From Treponema sp. UBA1226 (GTDB taxonomy: Bacteria; Spirochaetota; Spirochaetia; Treponematales; Treponemataceae), in assembly GCA_002309195.1 (NCBI GenBank), contig DBWY01000004.1, positions 53,710-86,208 on the forward strand: DNA of 32,499 nt, in the 5' to 3' direction. Positions 15,937 through 24,300 of this stretch are shown piece after piece. The position numbers and the translations under genes were made by a program. Each line of letters starts with the position of its first letter. Positions within the stretch are counted from its first letter, which is position 1. The notes below the pieces were generated by a model that saw only the letters and a list, made by a program, of their open reading frames with translations, did not search any database and had not been told where the DNA came from.

Positions 15937-15965
15937 TTGACTTGCAGATTATCCATAATTATTTT
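15937..15965 (+). promoter_or_regulatory. Candidate promoter of the membrane protein / dinB-OMP operon
   Basis: TTGACT (15937-15942), a 17-base spacer, then TATTTT (15960-15965). Eleven bases follow before the ATG at 15977, so the predicted leader is about four or five bases. No Shine-Dalgarno sequence is present (the bases before ATG are TATATAA). It lies back to back with the lysC promoter region. Confidence 0.5.
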
Positions 15966-15976
15966 ATTCTATATAA

Positions 15977-18046
15977 ATGGAACTAAAAAAGCGCCTTCTT
16001 TTGCTTATAATGCCATTTCTACTCTTTTCTGCAGCTGCCGATGAGCCTCTGAGGGGAAAGCCGCTTGCAGATTCCATTTATAATGATCTTTCCAGAAACG
16101 GAATAAACTCAAGAAAAATCACGCTTTTCCGCTCAGAAGAAGATAACTTTCCTTATAATATTCAGCTTAATGTAAAGACATTAGAAAAAGAACCTTCCAT
16201 CGAAGAAAGACAATATACGGCAATTCTCCTTGTTTTTTCGCAGGAAGAAATTGCGCAGAGAATGCAGTTTCTCTATAACCTTATCGAGACCGTAAAAAAA
16301 AGCGGCCTTGAATACAATGTTTCTGTACTTTTAAGCTCGGGCGACATACAGGAAATTTCTGGAAACGAGACAATGACCGGAACCGAGATTTACTGCGAAT
16401 TTATCGAGGGAACAGAAAATATGTGTGCAATTCCGGTTAATTTTTCTACGCGAAAACTCTGCTCTCTTTCTGCAGGCTCTGACTTTCATTTAAGCCCGCT
16501 ATGGCTTTTAAGAATCATAACAGAAAGCCTCGAAGAAAACGAAATGACTCCTGTTATAAACGGCGGAATGTTTATTTCTCTTTACAAGCTTGGTCTTCTT
16601 TCTTCGAGCCGCAAGCTTTCTGCTTTTTTATCAAGAGATATTCCGGCAGTAGAATTAAATCTTCCGGCCTCTTTTTCTGACTTTGAAAAATTAAACCGTG
16701 TTTTTTCCCGCCTTCTGGAAAAGTTTGAAAATCAGGAAAAATTTAATAATGATGTTCATTATATTCCGATAAAACTTGCAGGATACTATTACTGGATAAA
16801 CGAGCATGTAACGATTGCACTTTTGATTCTTACAATCATTGCCTGTTTATTAATCATTGCAGACCTTGGCTTTATATTCAGAAAAAAGCACAGCCAGAAA
16901 AACCTCATGACAAAGCGGGCACTGCGCTCAATGTATCTTATCCCGGGAACAATAATTGCTTCTACCCTTTTTCTTGAGCTCGGACAGTTTATCGCAGGAC
17001 TTTTTTATAAGACGACTTTTCAGAACCTTCTTATCCTTTTTGGAATAAAACTCGTTTTTTCTGTCGTACTCATTTATATTTCTTACCTTGCTGAATTAAA
17101 ATTTCATGAACGGGCAACTGATTACAGCTACAGTTATCTTGTTTCTATTTCAAGCTTCATGAACATCTTTATTTTTTCTGCAATCGATATTACACTCTTT
17201 TATCTTTTTGCAGTAATCTACATAATTTTTGTTCTTTCGATTCTGTTTAAGAAAAACATTTCGATTTACATATTCTTTGTCTTAAGTATTCTTCCGTACT
17301 TTCAGCTTATCTTCGAATCGATGATGTATTCTTCGAACAGACAGATTCTGCCGTTTATTCTTTCAAAACCGATTTACAACATCCTTTTAAGTTGCGCACT
17401 TACTCCGGTTTATCTTACGATTTTACGAATAATTTCCAACTTAAACACAAGCGGTAAAAAAATGAGAAGCTCTGCGGTAGAAAAAGTAAAGACCAAGTTT
17501 CCAAAATATTATGTTCTTTTCCAGATTGGTACAGTTGCTTTTTTTGCCGCAGCTATTTTCTTTTTAAGCCTTCTTATCAGAAAAAGATTTTCGGTAAGAT
17601 ATGATAACTTCAGGATGCCGGGACAGATTGTTGAATCAAATACAAATAACCTTCTTTCTGTATCCTACAAAGATATAAATTATTACGGCGGAACAATAAG
17701 ACGCCTTTCTATCGATACTAAAAAACCTGCAGTACGTGTAGATATAATAGTTTCAGGACAATCGGATAACCCTGTTTACTACACGATAAACCAGTACCTT
17801 CAGGCAGAAAAATCTCATCACATCCAGTTTATAATCCCGGATTATCCGCCTGAAAAATTTTCTGTTTCATATACGCCGGACAACTCAAACATAAGTATAA
17901 TCGAAGTCTACGCATATTATTCACACGACGACTACCCTGCAGAACTTCTTAATCTTCCTTCAAACTTCAGAACAAGAAGAAAGATTTTCTACAAAGAAAA
18001 AGCCGTAAAGGCAATCGACATGCCTTATTCCGGAGAAAGCAGGTAA
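15977..18046 (+). CDS. Polytopic membrane protein with large N-terminal periplasmic domain
   Basis: A 689-residue protein I cannot assign to a characterised family. It begins with a signal peptide (LLLLIMPFLLFSAAA, cut near residue 21), followed by a soluble domain (~22-275) with alternating strands and helices (YTAILLVFSQEEIAQRMQFL, YNVSVLLSSGD, TPVINGGMFISLYKLGLL, IPAVELNLP). Eight hydrophobic helices follow at about 277-300, 319-341, 349-371, 386-403, 404-422, 428-447, 465-486 and 512-533, then a ~150-residue soluble C-terminal domain of beta character. With eight helices both soluble parts should face the periplasm. The layout of a soluble domain plus many helices recalls M28-like/GAA1-like membrane proteins, but I see no metal-binding motif, so this is only a fold guess. 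The stop codon directly abuts the dinB-OMP start (TAAATG), so the two are co-translated. Confidence 0.75.
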   Translation: MELKKRLLLLIMPFLLFSAAADEPLRGKPLADSIYNDLSRNGINSRKITLFRSEEDNFPYNIQLNVKTLEKEPSIEERQYTAILLVFSQEEIAQRMQFLYNLIETVKKSGLEYNVSVLLSSGDIQEISGNETMTGTEIYCEFIEGTENMCAIPVNFSTRKLCSLSAGSDFHLSPLWLLRIITESLEENEMTPVINGGMFISLYKLGLLSSSRKLSAFLSRDIPAVELNLPASFSDFEKLNRVFSRLLEKFENQEKFNNDVHYIPIKLAGYYYWINEHVTIALLILTIIACLLIIADLGFIFRKKHSQKNLMTKRALRSMYLIPGTIIASTLFLELGQFIAGLFYKTTFQNLLILFGIKLVFSVVLIYISYLAELKFHERATDYSYSYLVSISSFMNIFIFSAIDITLFYLFAVIYIIFVLSILFKKNISIYIFFVLSILPYFQLIFESMMYSSNRQILPFILSKPIYNILLSCALTPVYLTILRIISNLNTSGKKMRSSAVEKVKTKFPKYYVLFQIGTVAFFAAAIFFLSLLIRKRFSVRYDNFRMPGQIVESNTNNLLSVSYKDINYYGGTIRRLSIDTKKPAVRVDIIVSGQSDNPVYYTINQYLQAEKSHHIQFIIPDYPPEKFSVSYTPDNSNISIIEVYAYYSHDDYPAELLNLPSNFRTRRKIFYKEKAVKAIDMPYSGESR

Positions 18047-21000
18047 ATGAGCAGTACAATCGAAAAATGCTATTTTCATGTTGATCTCGACGCCTTTTTT
18101 GCATCGGTAGAACAGCTGGTTCACCCGGAATACAGAGGTAAACCCGTGATTGTCTGCGGTGACCCGCATCACAAGCGTAACGTTGTTTCTACAGCTTCTT
18201 ACGAAGCTAGAAAATACGGCGTTCATTCTGCCATGCCGGGTTTTAAAGCACTCGAACTGTGCCCGCAAGGAATTTTTACGCCGCCTGACATGAAGCTTTA
18301 CTGTGAGTACTCAGAAAAAGTAATGGCAATTCTAGATGATTTTTCGCCATATGTAATACAGCTTTCGATAGACGAAGCATGCCTTGATATGACGGGAACG
18401 CGACGCCTTTTTGGTGATCCTGTAAAAGCTGCAGAGACTTTAAAGCAGCGCGTAAAAGATGAAACAGGTCTTACGATTTCCATCGGCATTGCATCAAATG
18501 CCTATCTTGCAAAAATCTGTTCTGACATAAAAAAGCCTGACGGGCTTTACAGGATTAATCCGGGTGAAGAAGAAGAGTTCATGGAAAATCTTCCATTAAA
18601 AAAGGTATGGGGAATCGGCGAAAAAACTCTCGAAAGGCTTAATTCATGCGGCCTACGTACTACAAAGGACATAAAATCTCACACATTGCCGTTTCTCGAA
18701 AGCATTTTCGGCTCTGCTTGTGCATCGTTTCTCTACAATGTAGTTCGCGCACAGGAACCAGAAAATTTTCACTCAGAGCCAAAATCACACTCGTTGAGCA
18801 GCGAAACAACTTTTGAATACGATATATCCGACAGATACACTTTAGAAACTTACCTCATGCAGTTAAGTGCAGATGTCATGGAAAGGCTTTTATCAGAAAA
18901 CAAGACAAGCCTTACCGTTCAGATTAAAATAAGATACGAAGACTTTACGACAGTAAACGCTCAGGCAACTTTTGAAACTCCCCTTTTATGTACCGACGAC
19001 ATATACAAAAGAGCACTTGCGCTTTTTGAAAAAAAATACGAGTTCGAACGTGGTGTGCGCCTTCTTGGAGTCGGAGTTCAGAATGTAATAAATTCAAACC
19101 AGATAATCCAGAACGAACTTTTCGAAAACGAAAACATAAAAAAACAGACTGTCGAAAAAGCCATACTTGATTTAGAATCAAAACATCCAAAAATAAAAGT
19201 TCACAAGGCGCGGCTCTTATCTGCAAAAACAGTTGCTGTTTTCTTTTTGCTATCCCTCATTTTTTCAAAAGTGCTTGATGCACAGGAAATTGATTTTTCA
19301 AAAAACGTAAGACCTGGTACTTCAACGACAGTTCCATCTGGAGCTGCAACAATTACAGATGAAAAAAAACTCCCGCCGCAGAAAAAAAGCGAGGGCTTTT
19401 CTCTCTTTAACTACACACAAAACGATAAAAACATAGAATTAAATGCAGAAGGCTTCTGGAACGTAAACCTTACAGGAACGCTCAATGCAACTTTCGGTTA
19501 CGGAAAAGATTTTACAATGAGTTTCGGCACACCTGTTTTTGAACAGGAAGTCGACATGTCGCTCTGGTTTTTACTCGATAATCACTGGTACATTCAGGGA
19601 GCATTTGCAGATAAGTTTGAAAAAAACACATACGCAGCAGGATATTATTCTGACGGAGTAATAAAATCTTTTAAAGTCTCAAACAGAAACATCATTTTTC
19701 CCGAAAAATATTCTCTTAGCGACATAAACCGTTCAATCGGCGGCTCAGATAACGAAGCTCCGGGTGTAAGCATAAACATGTCAGATAAAAAATGGTCTTT
19801 CGATGCGGCTTTAAGATATGACATGCTCTCACAGCAGGACAAAACATATTACGGGAAAAACGCCGTTACAAATTTAAAGATTCCGCTTGAAAATTATTTA
19901 ACCGGACATTCGTTTGTTCTGCCTGACTCACAGTCTGTTTCAAGAATCGTAAATATTTATGTTGAATCCTCTTCGGGAAATTACACCGATGAAGCACGGC
20001 GAACATATAAAAAGATTTCTTCAAACGATTATCTTCTTCTCCCGTTTCAAAATCAGGTTATGCTCTCACAGGAAGTACGTTCAGAAAAAACAAAGAAAAC
20101 TTCGCCGTGCGTCTTAATCGAATTTGATTCGGACGCAGAATCTGTTCTTACTTCGCTTGGGAATTTCGGAACACCGGATGCTCCGGGCAGTTCTACCGGC
20201 TTTCTTGGAAAAATTCAGAGATTTTTTGGAAGCAGTCTCGACTCAAGTAATATTCCGCTTGTAAGCTCTTATTCATACGGAAAAAAAGTAAATCATACAA
20301 GCGTTCCTGATTTTTCCGGAAACGAAACCGGCGGTTTTTTTGTTCAGCTTAACGGAAAGAAAATGCTTCTTGTTCAGAACTCTACAGGCTTTTCTCCTTT
20401 TGCATGTTCATACAGATATGACGGCGGAACGGCTGCAGTAAACGATGTTCAGATTGCATCAAGCGAAACAGAAAATAAAAGCAAAAAATATTCTGCAGTA
20501 ATTGCAGACACGGTTAACCTCGTAAAAAAAGATTTCTTTGCTTCTAAAAGAACATATGTCGACGCATATAACCCGGACTATGTAATTTCGCTTTCAGGAA
20601 CAGATCCGGATAGAATTACATATTCATCTCCAGAAGTAAACTTTCCTTTTGCAGATTCTAACCCGGGCATTTATCTGGGTTTTGGCTCTCAAAGCGACGA
20701 CTGCGTAATGTTAAAATCATTTACCGCATCATCGAGAATTGACATCGGAACAAAAGCAGTTTCGGGAACAGTCCGCGTTTACAAAAACGGAATCCTCGAC
20801 AGCGGAGCAAAATATAATGCAAACACAGGAGAAATCACGGTTTCATCAGGCATTTCTGATACAGATAAAATCTACATAACCTGGTACGAAGACTCAAAGG
20901 ATTTTGAAACCGGAATGGTTTCTTTTGCCTCAGGCTTTAAATACGACTTTCGCGATAACCTTACAGGAGATGTGGCCCTTGCAACAAGATGGGCTTTGGC

Positions 21001-24000
21001 TCCGGATTTAAAATACGCAGAAGAAGACAGAAGCTCAAACGGCTATCTTACCCTTTCTACGGGAATAAAATGGGCAGAAGAAAAATTGACCGTTTCGAAC
21101 GTTGCCGCAGCAACCCTCGAAATCGAAAACGTAACCGGAATCTATAAAATTGCAGGCATGGACGAAGCAGAGCCTTCTACAACATACCTTATTCAAAGTG
21201 CGGCAAAAGACCTTCCCGGAGACTTTGCTCCGTTTATAAACCCGCGTCCCGCTGACGCCTTCTCAAATCCAGGGCTTTCAGAGCCTGTATCTCTTGAAAC
21301 CGACTGCGACTGCTCTGTTTCTGCCGTCTCAGGCTCAAAAGACAGCGGGATTTCGGGTTACGCGGCAGGTATCTCGTACAATTTTTCTTCTGCCCCATCA
21401 TCTTCTGACGGCAAAAAATACTGGGCTTCTACCGCAGTTTATCTTGGCGGCGCAAAATCAAGCCTTTCAAATGCTTCAAAGTTTTCGCTTGCCGTAAAAC
21501 TTACTCCGGAATTAAAAGCCCTTCTCGAAGATTCTTCGGTTTCACCAGAAATTTACCTCCAGCTCGGAGTAAGCGCCGAAACTGATTTTAAAATCGAGAA
21601 CAAAGGAAATATTCCGACATGGAAGATTTTTGACAGTTCAGTAAATAATACGAGTGCAAACCTTCAGGATGTAGAAAGCCACATTAACACAAACGAAGAC
21701 AACTGGCAGACTGTAACGGTAATTCTTTCTGACCACGACAGAGCCTTTATAAACGAAAACTACAACGCAAGAATCATCATTACGGTTTCTAAAAAATCTG
21801 CTGTTTCAGATGCCAATAACGGAACGCTTTATGCAGGTCCTTTCGAAGCAGTTTCAAAGGGAATTTACTCTAACGCCGACAGTAATTTTTCTGTAAGCAC
21901 TACTCAGATAAAAACTTATTCAAGTTCACTCAGTAAGCTCAACAATGATACTAATTACTCACAGCTTGTCACATGGAATACACAGAATGTTTCGCGTATA
22001 ACAAATCCTAAAATCACTCTCTGTAAATACTTTAGCGAAGTTGATATTTCGACATACAAAACGATTAACCTTTATTTTTCATACAACGTACTCGACACAG
22101 GTTCTGCACCAGGTCCTCTGGTTTCTGATGATGACATTCCGCTTGAAATCATCCTCGACAGAAATGCACCCGGTGCAGATGAAAACGGCGAAATTGCGGT
22201 AGATTTAAAAATAAACTCCGACCAGTTAAAGCAGTACATAACCCACGACGGAATAATTTCTCCAAACGGAAACGTTTCGGGAAGCATTCACCACCTTGAA
22301 ATAAACCGTTTTAACCGCGAAGTAAAAATCGACGGACAGAAAATCTCCGGATGTACCGTTTACGTTAACCCAAATGTAATTCCTGTAAGATTAAAGGTTA
22401 AAGTAGATTCTGTCGCAAAAACTCAGGACAATGATACATCTTTGCTATATCCTTCTGGAGAATTTTTACTTGATGAACTTTATCTTTCTGACAGCTGCCC
22501 TAAAGTAATTTTACAGGATCAGGTTAAAACAGAGTTCAGACAGCCGGGTGACATCGTAACGATAAAGGATTTTTCCCTCATAAAAGATGCATCGATTAAA
22601 GCAAATGCAGATGTAATTTCAACTGTCTACACAGACACAGATTTTACAAATAAAACAGGCTTTTCTGGAAATGCAGATGCAGCCGTTACGCTTGCAAATT
22701 TAAGGATTACAAACAGTATCGGGCGCTCATCAGAGTCAAAGCACAACATAACAAGCGCAGGCCACTCAGTTTCTACGACACAGCCGCTTTTAGGCTTTCT
22801 TTCTTTAAGCGAAGAGTTCAACGAAAACAAAGATGATAAAACGGCCGTAAAAGCAAATTCTGCAGCTCTCAATTTTAACTGCTACAAAATTCCGCTTGAA
22901 CTTCGCGCCCAGACAAAAATCTCTTCTGATCCGTGGTCGCTTACACACAACATAAATGATTCACTTAATTTTTCATGCGGAACAGACTTTAAATACTCTT
23001 TAATTGTCAATGCCGCAGCTTCTCAGAATATAAACTCTTATTCATCTGATTCACCTTCGATTGACACATCAGATTATTTTAATGCATACGCAGATTCTTA
23101 CAGAGAACAGTTTTCGATCGGAAATCCTTCAGCTTCAAAACGAAACACTTCTCTTATAATAAACAATACATTAAGCACGCCGTTTGCATCTTTTGCACCG
23201 CGCGTTAATTTTTCTCAGGGGTCAACATACACCTCAGGCACACAGAATCTTTTTTCTGACATGACACAGCTTGAGTTTGTTTTCCCATTTAAAGTCGGCG
23301 ATCAGAATTTAAGCTTTACATATGCAAAAACAGGTTCAAATATAGAAAATGTCGTTAAAGGCGGAACTTACTTAAGCGACATAGAAAAGATGTGCAACTC
23401 GATGACAGAAAGAAGCTACTTCTTTACTTCGCTTCCGTTCTACGACCTTTTCAGCAATGATCTTGCACGAAAAGTTCACGACACATGCCCGCATTCTTCT
23501 GCGTCTATTCCCCTTTCGGACGATGAAGTTTCTCAATCTTCTTCGTACAACGCGCTGTATGAGTTTGCATGGCGCCGTCCTCTTTCTGCATCTAAATACG
23601 ACCTCTTTGTTCCCGTCATTGCAACGCTCTCGTTTGCAAGAGACATCTCTGCAGCAGAAAACCTGACGGATACATACCAGGTAAAATCTACGCTCGGTTA
23701 TACATCAGTAAACATTTTCTCAAGGGACGGCGCCTACCCGATATTTAAATGGTGCAAATCCGATGAATACAACCTTTCATTAAATGCAGCGCTTAAATTT
23801 GCAAAAGATAATCCTGATGAAGTTTACCAGCAGTACTCAACATACCTTCAGGCAAATTTCTACAAAACCGATGAAGACATAATAAGAAGCGCAGTTCAGT
23901 TTATGTTCCAGGATGCTTCAAACTGGAATGCGAAGGCGACGATTCAATACACAAGAAAGAGCAGTTTTTCTCCACTCCTCGAGTTCATAAAGCTTTTTAA

Positions 24001-24256
24001 CGACGAATTTGATTATTCAAGCTTAAAGCTTTTAAGAACAGACTCGCTCAACTTTAACGCAATTTCAAGTCTTGCAAATTCTACCGATGCAAAAAAACGG
24101 CAGTATCAGTCAATCGAGTTTAATCATTTAATCGAGATTCAGATTACAAAGCAGATAAGCATAAATACAAGTCTTGCATCAGAGTTTACGCACACAAGAG
24201 ACGAAATCTGTACGCTTGGGTTCAGCGCAGGCATCGGCGGAAGACTTACATTCTAA
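18047..24256 (+). CDS. dinB: DNA polymerase IV (DinB) fused in frame to a giant signal-peptide-bearing outer membrane protein
   Basis: One uninterrupted frame of 2,069 codons. Residues 1-390 are a complete Y-family polymerase: HVDLDAFFASVEQ (Asp13, steric gate Phe18), LSIDEACLD (Asp109, Glu110), SIGIASNAYLAKICSD, a helix-hairpin-helix with VWGIGEKTLERL, and a little-finger domain ending IKVHKARLL, the normal DinB end. DinB performs error-prone translesion synthesis in the cytoplasm. Residues 391-412 (19217-19282) are then a signal-like hydrophobic segment (AVFFLLSLIF) with a possible cleavage site at LDA-QE. Residues 413-2069 are a ~1,657-residue Ser/Asn/Asp-rich beta protein with many amphipathic strands and the C-terminal end GGRLTF, the aromatic terminus of outer-membrane barrels. 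Its family is unknown to me. A start for the second part alone is not available: no ATG or GTG lies at 19100-19240 in any frame, and the only TTG is followed by TAG one codon later. The frame is preceded by GGAG and AGG at 18032-18043. Either a real polyprotein or a lost stop/start pair. Confidence 0.85.
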   Translation: MSSTIEKCYFHVDLDAFFASVEQLVHPEYRGKPVIVCGDPHHKRNVVSTASYEARKYGVHSAMPGFKALELCPQGIFTPPDMKLYCEYSEKVMAILDDFSPYVIQLSIDEACLDMTGTRRLFGDPVKAAETLKQRVKDETGLTISIGIASNAYLAKICSDIKKPDGLYRINPGEEEEFMENLPLKKVWGIGEKTLERLNSCGLRTTKDIKSHTLPFLESIFGSACASFLYNVVRAQEPENFHSEPKSHSLSSETTFEYDISDRYTLETYLMQLSADVMERLLSENKTSLTVQIKIRYEDFTTVNAQATFETPLLCTDDIYKRALALFEKKYEFERGVRLLGVGVQNVINSNQIIQNELFENENIKKQTVEKAILDLESKHPKIKVHKARLLSAKTVAVFFLLSLIFSKVLDAQEIDFSKNVRPGTSTTVPSGAATITDEKKLPPQKKSEGFSLFNYTQNDKNIELNAEGFWNVNLTGTLNATFGYGKDFTMSFGTPVFEQEVDMSLWFLLDNHWYIQGAFADKFEKNTYAAGYYSDGVIKSFKVSNRNIIFPEKYSLSDINRSIGGSDNEAPGVSINMSDKKWSFDAALRYDMLSQQDKTYYGKNAVTNLKIPLENYLTGHSFVLPDSQSVSRIVNIYVESSSGNYTDEARRTYKKISSNDYLLLPFQNQVMLSQEVRSEKTKKTSPCVLIEFDSDAESVLTSLGNFGTPDAPGSSTGFLGKIQRFFGSSLDSSNIPLVSSYSYGKKVNHTSVPDFSGNETGGFFVQLNGKKMLLVQNSTGFSPFACSYRYDGGTAAVNDVQIASSETENKSKKYSAVIADTVNLVKKDFFASKRTYVDAYNPDYVISLSGTDPDRITYSSPEVNFPFADSNPGIYLGFGSQSDDCVMLKSFTASSRIDIGTKAVSGTVRVYKNGILDSGAKYNANTGEITVSSGISDTDKIYITWYEDSKDFETGMVSFASGFKYDFRDNLTGDVALATRWALAPDLKYAEEDRSSNGYLTLSTGIKWAEEKLTVSNVAAATLEIENVTGIYKIAGMDEAEPSTTYLIQSAAKDLPGDFAPFINPRPADAFSNPGLSEPVSLETDCDCSVSAVSGSKDSGISGYAAGISYNFSSAPSSSDGKKYWASTAVYLGGAKSSLSNASKFSLAVKLTPELKALLEDSSVSPEIYLQLGVSAETDFKIENKGNIPTWKIFDSSVNNTSANLQDVESHINTNEDNWQTVTVILSDHDRAFINENYNARIIITVSKKSAVSDANNGTLYAGPFEAVSKGIYSNADSNFSVSTTQIKTYSSSLSKLNNDTNYSQLVTWNTQNVSRITNPKITLCKYFSEVDISTYKTINLYFSYNVLDTGSAPGPLVSDDDIPLEIILDRNAPGADENGEIAVDLKINSDQLKQYITHDGIISPNGNVSGSIHHLEINRFNREVKIDGQKISGCTVYVNPNVIPVRLKVKVDSVAKTQDNDTSLLYPSGEFLLDELYLSDSCPKVILQDQVKTEFRQPGDIVTIKDFSLIKDASIKANADVISTVYTDTDFTNKTGFSGNADAAVTLANLRITNSIGRSSESKHNITSAGHSVSTTQPLLGFLSLSEEFNENKDDKTAVKANSAALNFNCYKIPLELRAQTKISSDPWSLTHNINDSLNFSCGTDFKYSLIVNAAASQNINSYSSDSPSIDTSDYFNAYADSYREQFSIGNPSASKRNTSLIINNTLSTPFASFAPRVNFSQGSTYTSGTQNLFSDMTQLEFVFPFKVGDQNLSFTYAKTGSNIENVVKGGTYLSDIEKMCNSMTERSYFFTSLPFYDLFSNDLARKVHDTCPHSSASIPLSDDEVSQSSSYNALYEFAWRRPLSASKYDLFVPVIATLSFARDISAAENLTDTYQVKSTLGYTSVNIFSRDGAYPIFKWCKSDEYNLSLNAALKFAKDNPDEVYQQYSTYLQANFYKTDEDIIRSAVQFMFQDASNWNAKATIQYTRKSSFSPLLEFIKLFNDEFDYSSLKLLRTDSLNFNAISSLANSTDAKKRQYQSIEFNHLIEIQITKQISINTSLASEFTHTRDEICTLGFSAGIGGRLTF
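19217..19282 (+). other. Internal signal-sequence-like segment at the DinB/OMP junction
   Basis: Codons 391-412 of the fused frame encode LSAKTVAVFFLLSLIFSKV and LDA. Basic residues precede a ~12-residue hydrophobic core, and a small residue sits before Gln413, so it fits a Sec signal peptide with signal-peptidase-I cleavage at LDA-QE. The first codon is TTA (19217-19219), one base change from a TTG start, with AAGG at 19205-19208 eight bases before it, which would suit an ancestral start of the second protein here. Confidence 0.65.
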
Positions 24257-24300
24257 GCAAGTCCCGCACAAAGCCCAAAAGTTTATTTATTTTATTCAGC

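Noticed and set aside
18047..19216. Possibility that dinB is truncated or a pseudogene
   Set aside because: All Y-family catalytic residues (Asp13, Asp109, Glu110, steric gate Phe18), the helix-hairpin-helix and the little-finger domain are intact up to the normal C terminus; only the stop codon is missing.
24257..24300. Bidirectional terminator between the giant OMP and the NHL/VWA gene
   Set aside because: Only a weak GACTT/AAGTC pairing without a T-run was found; it does not meet the standard for a rho-independent terminator.
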